DNA of 35,960 nt, from assembly GCA_029279965.1 (NCBI GenBank), contig JAJUHJ010000020.1, positions 1 to 35,960 of the forward strand. Direction: 5' to 3'. This DNA comes from Phyllobacteriaceae bacterium (GTDB taxonomy: Bacteria > Pseudomonadota > Alphaproteobacteria > Rhizobiales > Rhizobiaceae). Below, in pieces: positions 17,993 to 25,636 of this stretch. A program made the translations under genes and the position numbers. The notes beneath the pieces were generated by a model. The model was not told the origin of the DNA and made no database searches. It saw nothing but the letters and a program-made list of their open reading frames with translations. The stretch's first letter is position 1. Every line of letters starts with the position of its first letter.

Positions 17993-19000
17993 TCAGCCGT
18001 CGCGCCGATCGCGCCAACTTGGCATCAGGTCGCCGTTGATGCTCGCGGCGGAGTAAACCCCGCGGGCAATGGCGCGCGCCATCGTGGAGGCGGCTGCGGC
18101 GTAAAGTTCGACGGTTGCGGCCCGATCGAGACGTATATTCTTGCGGCCCGTGGCAAGTGCAAAGACGAGGTCGCCATCCACCGGGGTGTGGGCTGGCCAG
18201 ATGGCGCGCGCAAAGCCGTCATGAGCCGCGGTCGCGAGCCGGTGCGCTTCCGCCTTGGACAGATCGGCATCAGTGGCAATCACGGCGATGGTGGTGTTGC
18301 CCGAAACCCCGCCGGTTCGCTTGGGAGAAAGCTTCCGCGCCGATGATGGAATGGGCGAGGGCAATCCAAGTCCGCCGAATTCATCCCCGATTTCAAAGGG
18401 GGCTGCCCAGAAATGGACCGTATCCGAAACGGTTGTGGTGCCAGCGGCGTTCACCGCCGCCAGTGCGCCGATGGTAACGCCATTCTCCAGCACCGTGGAT
18501 GCCGAGCCAAGTCCGCCCTTAAGCCCCGCCGTCAGGGCGCCGGTGCCCGCTCCATGCGAGCCCAATGTGAAATCCGACGCTGCCGATTGAGCTGCGGCAT
18601 AGCCAAGCTCGCGATAGGGAGGGTATCGGCCCCAATCCTTGGACCCGCCATTGGCCAGATCGAAAATGATTGCCGCCGGCACGATCGGCACGCGGTGTCC
18701 GGCTGCCTCGAAACCCGCTCCCTTCTCACGAAGGAGTGCCTGCACACCGGAGGCGGCATCCAGGCCAAAGGCAGAGCCGCCCGACAACACCACGGCATTG
18801 ACCGCTTCAACCAACGCGTGAGGCGCCAGAAGATCCGTCTCGCGCGTTCCCGGCGCTCCGCCCAGCACTTTGACGCCCGCTGTCGCTGGTTCGTCGCATA
18901 TCACAACCGTGACGCCTGATTTCAGCCGATCGTCCTGGCTGTTGCCGACCATGAGGCCGGCGACATCGGTGATCAGGTTCTTCGGGCCCGTGCGCTCCAC
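17993..19000 (-). CDS. P1/DmpA-family (S58) aminopeptidase or amidase
   Basis: A 335-residue Ntn-hydrolase-like enzyme of the DmpA/BapA/NylC family. Members self-cleave into two subunits and hydrolyse beta-amino-acid peptides, D-amino-acid amides or related amides. The N-terminus LITDVAGLMVGNSQDDRLKSGVTVV is the family start; GGSAFGLDAASGV (74-86) is conserved. The auto-cleavage site is likely Asn235-Thr236 in SGNTTIAVIATDADL, with Thr236 as the nucleophile, as in NylC rather than Ser in DmpA. The start is GTG at 19000, directly after the TAA of the substrate-binding gene, with GGAG 9 nt before. No signal peptide is seen, so the enzyme is probably cytoplasmic. Confidence 0.9.
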   Translation of the reverse strand: MERTGPKNLITDVAGLMVGNSQDDRLKSGVTVVICDEPATAGVKVLGGAPGTRETDLLAPHALVEAVNAVVLSGGSAFGLDAASGVQALLREKGAGFEAAGHRVPIVPAAIIFDLANGGSKDWGRYPPYRELGYAAAQSAASDFTLGSHGAGTGALTAGLKGGLGSASTVLENGVTIGALAAVNAAGTTTVSDTVHFWAAPFEIGDEFGGLGLPSPIPSSARKLSPKRTGGVSGNTTIAVIATDADLSKAEAHRLATAAHDGFARAIWPAHTPVDGDLVFALATGRKNIRLDRAATVELYAAAASTMARAIARGVYSAASINGDLMPSWRDRRDG

Positions 19001-20071
19001 TTAATCCATCTCCGTGAACGCGTTTCCGTCATACCGGAAGAGCCGGTACGGGGTTTGCGCAAGATCCCCGTTTTCCTCGAAACTGACGAGACCCAGTGCC
19101 GTCTCGTAGGAGGCGCTTGCAAGAACGTCTTCGACGGGCACGCCTTGTGAGGCGGCCATGCGGGCGGCTTCGGCCGCCACTTCCAGGGCGGCATATCCCG
19201 GCAGCGTGTATCCCTCGGCCAGGATTTCCGCGTTCTGAAATGCGTCCAGTGCCTCCGGAGTGGCGACATCGCTCCATTTCGGCAGACCCACCATGAGAAT
19301 TCCGGCGGGGAGGGGAACGTCGCCGTCCGCGGCTCGCAACGCCTCTCCCCCCGCGAAGGTCACATCATAATCCAACTCGGCGGCGTCGCGTGCCATGATG
19401 GCGATATCGGCTCGGTCGCCGCCGACGAAAACATGGGTGGCGCCGGCATTTCGCAATCTTCCCAAGAGCCCGACCTGGTTGTCGAGCTGCGGACGGAACG
19501 TATCGACGAAAACGGGATTCAGACCAGCCAGCTCGGTCTCGGCGCGAAGATTTTCCGCCAGTTCCCGGCCGTAAAGGGTTCCGTCGTCGACGATGGCGAA
19601 ATGCGCATCGCGCCAGCGCGGCAAGAGAATATCGGCAACAGCCTTCTGCTCGTCATCATCACGTGGTCCGAGCCGGTAGACGGGCCAGCCGGTTCTCTCA
19701 CGGCGGTCGGTCAGGCTGTCGGTGCGCACCGGTGTGATCACGGGTATCCCGGCTTCCTTCAGCACCGGCATGGCAGCCTCAACGGCTGGCGTACAGAGAA
19801 AACCGATGACGACCGAGACATCCGCCTCCGCCAGATGCCGAGCCGCGGTCGCGCCGCCTTCCGCGGTGCAGCCGGTGTCTGCCTCAACGAGTTGCACGGT
19901 GCCCGATAAGGCGTTTACCGCCACCCGCACGCCATTTGCCCATTGCCGTCCGAGCAATTGGAAATCGCCGCTCAATGGTGCCGCGAGCCCGACATTCACG
20001 ATCGGCTGGGCGTGAACAGGGCACGGCGTGGCGACAAGAAGAGCCAGGAAGATGAGAGCGGAAATTCGCAT
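19001..20071 (-). CDS. periplasmic substrate-binding protein, branched-chain amino acid (LivJ/K) type
   Basis: A 356-residue type I periplasmic-binding protein. MRISALIFLALLVATPCPVHA is a signal peptide cleaved before QPIVNVG; VGLAAPLSGDFQLLGRQWANGV (~26-47) is the classic opening of the family, followed by the LVEADTGC and VIGFLCTPAVEAAMPVLKEAGIPVITP lobe. The start at 20071 is chosen for the signal peptide; the ribosome site is weak. No ABC permease or ATPase lies in the window, so the partner is elsewhere, or the protein serves another sensor or transporter. It directly precedes a P1-family peptidase gene (no spacing), which suggests a ligand that is an amide or peptide. Confidence 0.87.
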   Translation of the reverse strand: MRISALIFLALLVATPCPVHAQPIVNVGLAAPLSGDFQLLGRQWANGVRVAVNALSGTVQLVEADTGCTAEGGATAARHLAEADVSVVIGFLCTPAVEAAMPVLKEAGIPVITPVRTDSLTDRRERTGWPVYRLGPRDDDEQKAVADILLPRWRDAHFAIVDDGTLYGRELAENLRAETELAGLNPVFVDTFRPQLDNQVGLLGRLRNAGATHVFVGGDRADIAIMARDAAELDYDVTFAGGEALRAADGDVPLPAGILMVGLPKWSDVATPEALDAFQNAEILAEGYTLPGYAALEVAAEAARMAASQGVPVEDVLASASYETALGLVSFEENGDLAQTPYRLFRYDGNAFTEMD

Positions 20072-20152
20072 ATATCGGGCTGCACATCCTGAACGACGTG
20101 TTGATCTCAGCCACTGGTAAATGGTGGCGGAGCCGGGCGCAACACGGTATTC

Positions 20153-20180
20153 ATGCTGCGCGCTTGCAAGCGCGCGGCAT
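20153..20180. promoter_or_regulatory. 28-bp near-perfect palindrome in a divergent promoter region
   Basis: A perfect 18-bp palindrome (GCGCGCTTG and its complement, 20158-20175) is extended by one mismatched T/G pair and then ATGC/GCAT arms (20153-20156, 20177-20180). It lies between the substrate-binding gene (minus, from 20071) and the flavin reductase gene (plus, from 20212). No T run follows, so an operator or a leader hairpin of the flavin reductase mRNA is likelier than a terminator. Confidence 0.5.
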
Positions 20181-20211
20181 CCACCTATATCGAAGCGGCG
20201 AGGGATTATTT

Positions 20212-20706
20212 GTGCTGAAGACCAACGACATAGCACCGCAGGACTATCGAAACGCAATGGCCCGCTTTGCCGGTGCGGTGCATGTGGTCACCACCGATGG
20301 GCCCGCTGGGCGGCGAGGCGTGACGGCGATTGCGGCTTGCTCCGTATCCGACAATCCGCCCATGGTGCTGGTGTGCCTCAACCGTGAGAACGTTAATAAC
20401 GACGTCTTTCTCGACAACGGCGTTTTCGCGCTGAATACGCTGACAGCGAACCATCAGAGCCTTTCAACGGCGTTTTCCGGCCTGAACGGATTGCCGCCGG
20501 ACGAGCGCTTTGCCCTGGCGCAATGGGACACGCTGTCCTCCGGCGCTCCAACGCTGGTCGACGCCTTGGCGGTATTCGATTGTCAGGTGATCGACACCAA
20601 GGAACTCGCGACCCACCGCATCTATTTCGGCAAGGTGACAGGCTTGCGGCTCGGCGATAACCTTCAGCCGCTTCTTTATTTCGATCGGGGCTATCGCGTC
20701 CTTTAG
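20212..20706 (+). CDS. flavin reductase (RutF/HpaC-like)
   Basis: This 164-residue FMN-binding split-barrel enzyme reduces FMN or FAD with NAD(P)H, usually for a partner monooxygenase. The family pattern is clear: PQDYRNAMARFAGAVHVVTTDG (7-28), RRGVTAIAACSVSDNPPMVLVCLNRE, NGVFALNTLTANHQSLSTAFSG, and the GKVTGLRLGDNLQPLLYFDRGYRVL ending. The start is GTG at 20212, with GAGGG 7 nt before; the frame is open 38 codons further upstream through the palindrome but lacks family similarity. No two-component monooxygenase is nearby. It lies 24 bp before a MoxR-type gene and is probably in the same operon. Confidence 0.9.
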   Translation: MLKTNDIAPQDYRNAMARFAGAVHVVTTDGPAGRRGVTAIAACSVSDNPPMVLVCLNRENVNNDVFLDNGVFALNTLTANHQSLSTAFSGLNGLPPDERFALAQWDTLSSGAPTLVDALAVFDCQVIDTKELATHRIYFGKVTGLRLGDNLQPLLYFDRGYRVL

Positions 20707-20730
20707 GCGCCTCGACTTTCCGGAGATTGC

Positions 20731-21657
20731 ATGCCCGAAACCGCACCGCAAGCACTTCCGCGTTCGATTGATGAAACCGTCTCGCTGCTTAACGCAGCCG
20801 ACTATGTCGCTGATCGCGCGCTTGCCACGGTTTTGTTCCTGAGCCTGAAAATGCAGCGGCCGCTCTTCCTCGAAGGTGAGGCAGGTGTCGGCAAAACGGA
20901 AATTGCAAAGGTTCTGGCGAAATCCCTTGGCCGCAGGCTTATCCGCTTGCAATGCTATGAGGGGCTGGACGTTTCTTCCGCCGTGTATGAGTGGAACTAC
21001 GCCGCGCAGATGATCGAGATCCGCATGGATGAGGCCTCGGGCATCACCGACCGTGACGCTCTGGAGCGCAACGTCTTTTCGGAACGCTATCTCATCCGCC
21101 GGCCGGTGCTGGAAGCACTGACAGGAAAGGCCGGTGCCGCTCCGGTCTTCCTGATCGATGAACTGGACCGCACCGACGAAGCCTTCGAGGCGTTTCTTCT
21201 CGAGATATTGTCGGATTATCAGGTCACCGTGCCGGAACTCGGCACGATCCGCGCGGAGGAACCGCCGATCGTCATCGTTACGACCAACCGGACGCGCGAA
21301 ATCCACGACGCGTTGAAACGGCGCTGCCTTTACCATTGGGTGGATTATCCCGATGCAGAGCGGGAACTGGAGATTGTGCGCCGCAAGGTGCCCTTGGCCA
21401 ATGAACGTCTTTCCGACGAGGTGGTCGCCTATATCCAGAAGCTGCGTGAAATCGACCTTTTCAAGATGCCGGGCGTGGCCGAAACCATCGATTGGGCCAG
21501 TGCCCTTACCGAACTGGACAAGGTAGCGCTTGACCCGGAAACCGTTTCGGACACGCTGGGGGTATTGCTGAAGTACCAGGATGACATCGCCCGCCTCCAG
21601 GACGGTGAGGGCGCGCGCATCCTGAATGAGGTCAAGGCTGCATTTGCCGCCGGGTAA
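20731..21657 (+). CDS. MoxR-family AAA+ ATPase, CoxD-like
   Basis: A 308-residue AAA+ chaperone ATPase. Walker A GEAGVGKT is at 49-56, Walker B VFLIDE at 139-144, sensor-1 Asn lies in IVIVTTNRTREI, and the arginine-finger region follows in ALKRRCLYHWVDYPD. MoxR proteins remodel target complexes together with VWA-domain partners. The CoxD subgroup inserts the Mo/Cu cluster of CO dehydrogenase. GGAG lies 5 nt before the ATG. The next gene, 5 bp on, encodes the matching VWA protein, as in coxD-coxE pairs. The target enzyme here is unknown, because no CO dehydrogenase subunit gene is in the window. Confidence 0.92.
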   Translation: MPETAPQALPRSIDETVSLLNAADYVADRALATVLFLSLKMQRPLFLEGEAGVGKTEIAKVLAKSLGRRLIRLQCYEGLDVSSAVYEWNYAAQMIEIRMDEASGITDRDALERNVFSERYLIRRPVLEALTGKAGAAPVFLIDELDRTDEAFEAFLLEILSDYQVTVPELGTIRAEEPPIVIVTTNRTREIHDALKRRCLYHWVDYPDAERELEIVRRKVPLANERLSDEVVAYIQKLREIDLFKMPGVAETIDWASALTELDKVALDPETVSDTLGVLLKYQDDIARLQDGEGARILNEVKAAFAAG

Positions 21658-21662
21658 TTCTG

Positions 21663-22883
21663 ATGACCGCTGAACCGGAAGAGACCCGGCCACAGGGCCG
21701 GATTGCGGACAACATCGTCTTCTTTGCCCGAGCCCTGCGCAAGGCAGGGCTGCGGTTAGGGCCGGCAACCGTTACCGACGCAATCCAGGCTGTGTTGACC
21801 GCGGGCATCGGAACGCGCGAGGATTTCTACTGGACGCTGCATTCCGTGCTTGTGGGACGCCACGAGGACCACGCGGTATTTGACGAAGTGTTCGATCTGT
21901 TCTGGCGTTCGCGCCGGCCGGCGGACGAAATGCTGGAGATGCACTCGCCTGTGGCAGGAGAACGGAAGGAGAAGCCTCGCCCGGGGGAGCGGCGTGCGGG
22001 CTCGGCGGTTCTGAATACACGGGGGCGACAGGAAAACATCGAGCAAGAAGCCGAGGTCGATGCCCATCTTTCTCTTTCTCCGCGCGAGGTGCTGCGGAAG
22101 AAGGATTTTGCCCAGATGACCGCGGGCGAGCTTGCCGAAGCGCGCAAGGCCATTGCGAACCTCGTGATACCGCATGATCTTGTCGTCACCCGCCGCTTTC
22201 GGCCCGATCCCGGCGGCGCGCACATCGATCCGCGCGCGATGATGCGTTTCGGGCTGCGTACCGGCGGCGACCTGATCCTGCCGCGCTACCGCTCCCCGCG
22301 CCACGTGCAACCGCCTCTTGTGGTGCTTGCCGATATTTCCGGTTCCATGGGCCAGTACACCCGCATCTTTCTGCATTTCCTCCATGCCTTGACGGAACGC
22401 CGCCGGCGCGTGCACAGCTTTGTGTTCGGCACCCGGCTCACCAATCTCACACGTCAGTTGCGTCACCGGGACGCTGATGAGGCGCTGGCCGAATGCGCGG
22501 GCGCCGTTGAGGACTGGTCGGGCGGCACGCGCATCGGCGAGACGCTCGCCACATTCAACCGGCACTGGTCGCGCCGCGTGTTGGGACAAGGAGCGACGGT
22601 GCTTCTGATCACCGACGGGCTGGAACGCGACGACATCAATCTTCTCTCACAAGAGACGCAGCGTTTGCGTAAGTCCTGCCGGCGTCTGATCTGGCTCAAT
22701 CCTTTGCTTCGGTTCGACGGATTCGAGCCGAAGGCCCGCGGGGTACGCGCCATGCTGCCTCATGTGGATGAACTGAGGCCGGTGCATTCCCTGGATGCGC
22801 TTTCGGACCTTTGCACCGCGCTTTCGGCTTTCAGCCCAAAGCGGGGCTCGCCTCGGGGGCTTGGCAAGCGGCGATCGCCATGA
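21663..22883 (+). CDS. VWA-domain protein, CoxE-like
   Basis: A 406-residue cytoplasmic protein, the usual partner of a MoxR ATPase. The N-terminal helical half (residues 1-170) includes KAGLRLGPATVTDAIQAVL, typical of CoxE. The C-terminal VWA domain starts with the MIDAS motif DISGS (224-228, D-x-S-x-S), with further metal-site residues in SGGTRIGETL and LLITDGLERDDI. In CO dehydrogenase operons CoxD and CoxE form a complex that matures the Mo/Cu centre. The region of residues 95-130 is charged and probably unstructured. The spacing to the MoxR gene is 5 bp. It is followed by an 89-bp gap with an inverted repeat. Confidence 0.9.
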   Translation: MTAEPEETRPQGRIADNIVFFARALRKAGLRLGPATVTDAIQAVLTAGIGTREDFYWTLHSVLVGRHEDHAVFDEVFDLFWRSRRPADEMLEMHSPVAGERKEKPRPGERRAGSAVLNTRGRQENIEQEAEVDAHLSLSPREVLRKKDFAQMTAGELAEARKAIANLVIPHDLVVTRRFRPDPGGAHIDPRAMMRFGLRTGGDLILPRYRSPRHVQPPLVVLADISGSMGQYTRIFLHFLHALTERRRRVHSFVFGTRLTNLTRQLRHRDADEALAECAGAVEDWSGGTRIGETLATFNRHWSRRVLGQGATVLLITDGLERDDINLLSQETQRLRKSCRRLIWLNPLLRFDGFEPKARGVRAMLPHVDELRPVHSLDALSDLCTALSAFSPKRGSPRGLGKRRSP

Positions 22884-22893
22884 GCATATTAAA

Positions 22894-22911
22894 GTTCAAC
22901 CGATATTGAAC
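22894..22911. promoter_or_regulatory. inverted repeat between the VWA and XdhC genes
   Basis: GTTCAA (22894-22899) and TTGAAC (22906-22911) are 6-bp arms around 6 bp. They lie 11 bp after the VWA stop and 62 bp before the XdhC start. This is an operator candidate for a second promoter in the block. The half-sites are AT-rich and short, so chance cannot be excluded. Confidence 0.3.
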
Positions 22912-22972
22912 GTGATCTCAGCGAAATGCTGTTGGTGCTGACGATCACAGCCAGCGGCCTGGAGGTGATGAC

Positions 22973-23311
22973 ATGCCTCAAATTGCACAAGGCAGACCGT
23001 CGAACGATCCGCTGATGGTTGCCGAAGAATGGATGAAGGCAGGCAAGGATGTGGCAATCGCCACCGTGGTGGAGACCTGGGGCTCTGCGCCGCGGCCGGT
23101 CGGCAGCCATCTGGTAATCGATGCAGAGGGCCGGTTTGAAGGTTCCGTCTCGGGCGGTTGCGTGGAGGGTGCGGTTGTGGCCGAAGCGGCCGATGTGCTT
23201 GCCGATGGTAAGCCGCGGATGCTGGAGTTCGGCGTTGCCGACGAGACCGCGTGGGAGGTCGGCCTTTCCTGCGGGGGCCGCATCAAGGTCTATGTCGAGC
23301 GGCTGGGATAA
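22973..23311 (+). CDS. XdhC/CoxI N-terminal domain protein
   Basis: A 112-residue protein made only of the XdhC_CoxI domain, whose members bind molybdenum cofactor and deliver it to molybdenum hydroxylases. The pattern VAEEWMKAGKDVAIATVVETWGSAPRPVG-type opening (split by several variable residues), SGGCVEGAVVAEA (58-70, with the conserved Cys62) and GLSCGGRIKVYVERL (97-111, Cys100) are intact. GGAGG lies 7 nt before the ATG. Its stop is 4 bp before the next gene, which carries the C-terminal XdhC domain; the two together equal a full-length XdhC. Confidence 0.9.
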   Translation: MPQIAQGRPSNDPLMVAEEWMKAGKDVAIATVVETWGSAPRPVGSHLVIDAEGRFEGSVSGGCVEGAVVAEAADVLADGKPRMLEFGVADETAWEVGLSCGGRIKVYVERLG

Positions 23312-23315
23312 CGCC

Positions 23316-24023
23316 ATGGATCCTTACGCGCTGAAGAAGCTCAACCAGTGCCGTCGGGAACGGCGCGCGGCGATCCTCATAACCGACCTTGGAGATGGGC
23401 GAGACCGCGTGGTCGTCGAGGGAGACACGGTTGCCGGCACACTGGGCGAGGCGGTCGCAGCAGCCTTCCGCTCCGGCAAGTCGGGCACGGCAGAAATCGA
23501 CGGACGCACTTTCTTTCTCAACGTGTACCTGCCTGCGCCGCGGCTGGTGATAATCGGTGCGGTTCACATCAGCCAGGCGCTCGCCCCGATGGCGGCGGCC
23601 GCTGGTTTCGATGTGCATATTATCGACCCGCGTACGGCGTTTGCTTCGCCGGAGCGCTTTGCCGATGTGAGACTCGACGCCGAGTGGCCGGAGGAAGCGC
23701 TTTCACGAAGTCCGCTCGATGCCTGGTGCGCGCTGGCCGCATTGACGCACGATCCAAAGATCGATGACCCGGCGCTCAAGGCGGCGCTGGAAGGCGGCTG
23801 CTTCTATGTCGGCGCGCTTGGCAGCCGCAAAACTCACGCCAAACGCGTGGAGCGGCTGATGGAGGCGGGTGTTTCCCGCACAGCGATCGACAGTATCCAT
23901 GCGCCGATTGGGCTTTCCATCGGCGCGGCAAGCCCGGCGGAGATCGCCGTCGCGGTTCTTGCCGAAGTTATTGCCGCGCTCCGCTCCCGCGGGACCGAGG
24001 CGGAGAAGGGAAGGGCGGCATGA
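23316..24023 (+). CDS. XdhC C-terminal (Rossmann) domain protein
   Basis: A 235-residue protein with a ~60-residue N-terminal stretch followed by the XdhC_C Rossmann domain: RLVIIGAVHISQALAPMAAAAGFDVHIIDPR-type nucleotide-binding fold (from about residue 77), then THDPKIDDPAL, YVGALGSRKTHAKRVERL, and IHAPIGLSIGAASPAEIAVAVLAEVIA. It acts with the N-terminal domain protein in inserting sulfurated Mo cofactor. The ATG at 23316 is 4 bp after the preceding stop, so translation is likely coupled. It overlaps the next gene by 4 nt (ATGA). The frame is open to 23121, but that stretch overlaps the first XdhC gene and is not used. Confidence 0.9.
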   Translation: MDPYALKKLNQCRRERRAAILITDLGDGRDRVVVEGDTVAGTLGEAVAAAFRSGKSGTAEIDGRTFFLNVYLPAPRLVIIGAVHISQALAPMAAAAGFDVHIIDPRTAFASPERFADVRLDAEWPEEALSRSPLDAWCALAALTHDPKIDDPALKAALEGGCFYVGALGSRKTHAKRVERLMEAGVSRTAIDSIHAPIGLSIGAASPAEIAVAVLAEVIAALRSRGTEAEKGRAA

Positions 24024-25636
24024 AATTCGGACGGGTAGCCCTTGAAAACGCCGAAGGCGCAGTGCTTGCACATGCGACAGTCGCCGGTGAGAGGCGCTTT
24101 CGCAAGGCGCACCGCCTGACGGGCGAAGACATCGGCGTGCTGAGGGAAGCCGGCCTGCAAGAGGTGACCGCTGCCCTGCTTGAACCGGGCGATCTCGATG
24201 AGAACGAGGCTGCCGCGCGCATCGCCGCGGCGCTCAGCGCGGACTATGTCGAGGCCCGCCCGCCCTCTACGGGCCGTGTCAATTTCCATGCCACCGATGC
24301 GGGCATTTTTCTGGTAGAACGGCGGGTGATCGACGGGATCAACGCCATCGACCCGGCAATCACCATTGCGACGCTGGAGCCTTATGCCGCTGTCGAAGCC
24401 GGGCAGATGGTGGCGACGGTGAAAATCATTCCCTTTGCCGTGCATGAGACGCTGGTTGCGCGCGCGGTTGCAGCTTGTGAAGACGTTGAGGTGTTTTCCG
24501 TTCGCGCTTTCCGTCCGCACCGCGTGGGGCTGGTGCAGACCGTTCTGCCAGGCATGAAAACGAGTGTGCTCGACAAGACCGCGCGCATTACAGAAGCCCG
24601 GCTTTCGCGTTCCGCAAGCCTTTTGACGGAAGAACTTCGCCCGCCACATGAGGAGGAACGCGTTGCAAATGCCATTCGCGCGCAGTTTGCCGACAACGAC
24701 GTGCTGCTGGTCTTTGGCGCTTCGGCCGTGTGCGATGAAGATGATGTCATTCCCGCGGCAATACGCCGTGCTGGTGGCGAAGTGGAGCGGGTGGGTATGC
24801 CCGTCGATCCGGGCAACCTCCTGGTCCTGGGCTCGCTCGACGGCAAACCCGTGCTTGGCATGCCCGGATGTGCGCGCAGCCCCAAGCTCAACGGATTCGA
24901 CTGGGTTCTGGACCGGCTGATCGCCGGGATTGACGTGACGCCGGAGGATATCGCCGGCATGGGGGTGGGCGGACTCCTTATGGAAATCCCGACGCGTCCG
25001 CAGCCGCGCGAAAAGCAGATGCGCGGTGCGTCGCCGCAGGTTTGGTCCGTGCTGCTGGCAGCCGGGCAGTCACGACGCATGGGGCAGCAGAATAAATTGC
25101 TGGTGGGCTTCGATGGGGAGCCATTGGTGCGCAGGACTGCCGAGCGTTTGCTGGCAAGCAGCAGCGCCGGTACCGTGGTGGTGCTGGGTCATCAGGCACA
25201 GGCCGTTCGCGACGCCCTTTCGGGGCTCGATCTTCGAATGGTCGAGAACACCGACTTTGCCACCGGGCTTGCAAGTTCGCTGAAGGCGGGCATTCGCGCT
25301 TTGCCGCCCTCTGCCGACGGTGCGCTGGTGGCGCTGGCGGATATGCCGGGCATTACCGCCGCCGATCTCGACCGGTTGGTCGAAGCCTTTGTTGCCGCCG
25401 GCGGGCAGGCGATCGTGCGGGCGACGCATGAGGGCAAGCGGGGAAACCCCGTAATCCTGCCACGAGCGCTTTATGGGGAGATCGAAAAATTGGTGGGAGA
25501 TACGGGGGCCCGCCAGATCGTCGAGACCGCGCCGCTGGAAATCGTCGACGTGGAGCTTGGCCCGGCGGCAAGCCTGGATGTTGATACACCGGAGGCGCTG
25601 CGCGCCGCACGCGGCGCATTGAGCCTGCAGAAATAA
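24020..25636 (+). CDS. molybdopterin-binding domain fused to MobA/MocA-like nucleotidyltransferase
   Basis: A 538-residue fusion. Residues 1-335 resemble a MoeA/MoaB-type molybdopterin-binding protein: LAHATVAGERRFRKAHRLTGEDIGVLREAG at the start, and DNDVLLVFGASAVCDEDDVIPAAIR with a GMPVDPGNLLVLG and GMPGCARSPK segment. From about 348 a nucleotidyltransferase follows: SVLLAAGQSRRMGQQNKLL (signature LAAGxSxRMG...K), LVALADMPGITAADLD and GNPVILPRALY, as in MocA, which makes molybdopterin cytosine dinucleotide. This would supply the MCD cofactor used by xanthine-dehydrogenase-type and CO dehydrogenase enzymes. It overlaps both neighbours (4 nt upstream, 1 nt downstream), so it is translationally coupled. 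Confidence 0.88.
   Translation: MKFGRVALENAEGAVLAHATVAGERRFRKAHRLTGEDIGVLREAGLQEVTAALLEPGDLDENEAAARIAAALSADYVEARPPSTGRVNFHATDAGIFLVERRVIDGINAIDPAITIATLEPYAAVEAGQMVATVKIIPFAVHETLVARAVAACEDVEVFSVRAFRPHRVGLVQTVLPGMKTSVLDKTARITEARLSRSASLLTEELRPPHEEERVANAIRAQFADNDVLLVFGASAVCDEDDVIPAAIRRAGGEVERVGMPVDPGNLLVLGSLDGKPVLGMPGCARSPKLNGFDWVLDRLIAGIDVTPEDIAGMGVGGLLMEIPTRPQPREKQMRGASPQVWSVLLAAGQSRRMGQQNKLLVGFDGEPLVRRTAERLLASSSAGTVVVLGHQAQAVRDALSGLDLRMVENTDFATGLASSLKAGIRALPPSADGALVALADMPGITAADLDRLVEAFVAAGGQAIVRATHEGKRGNPVILPRALYGEIEKLVGDTGARQIVETAPLEIVDVELGPAASLDVDTPEALRAARGALSLQK

Noticed and set aside
20464-21768. 434-codon minus-strand frame under flavin reductase and MoxR genes
   Set aside because: It overlaps two clear genes on the other strand. 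The composition is that of a shadow frame.
22973-24023. Frameshifted single XdhC gene
   Set aside because: The first part ends with a clean stop and the second has its own ATG 4 bp later; split XdhC pairs are a known arrangement, so no error is needed.
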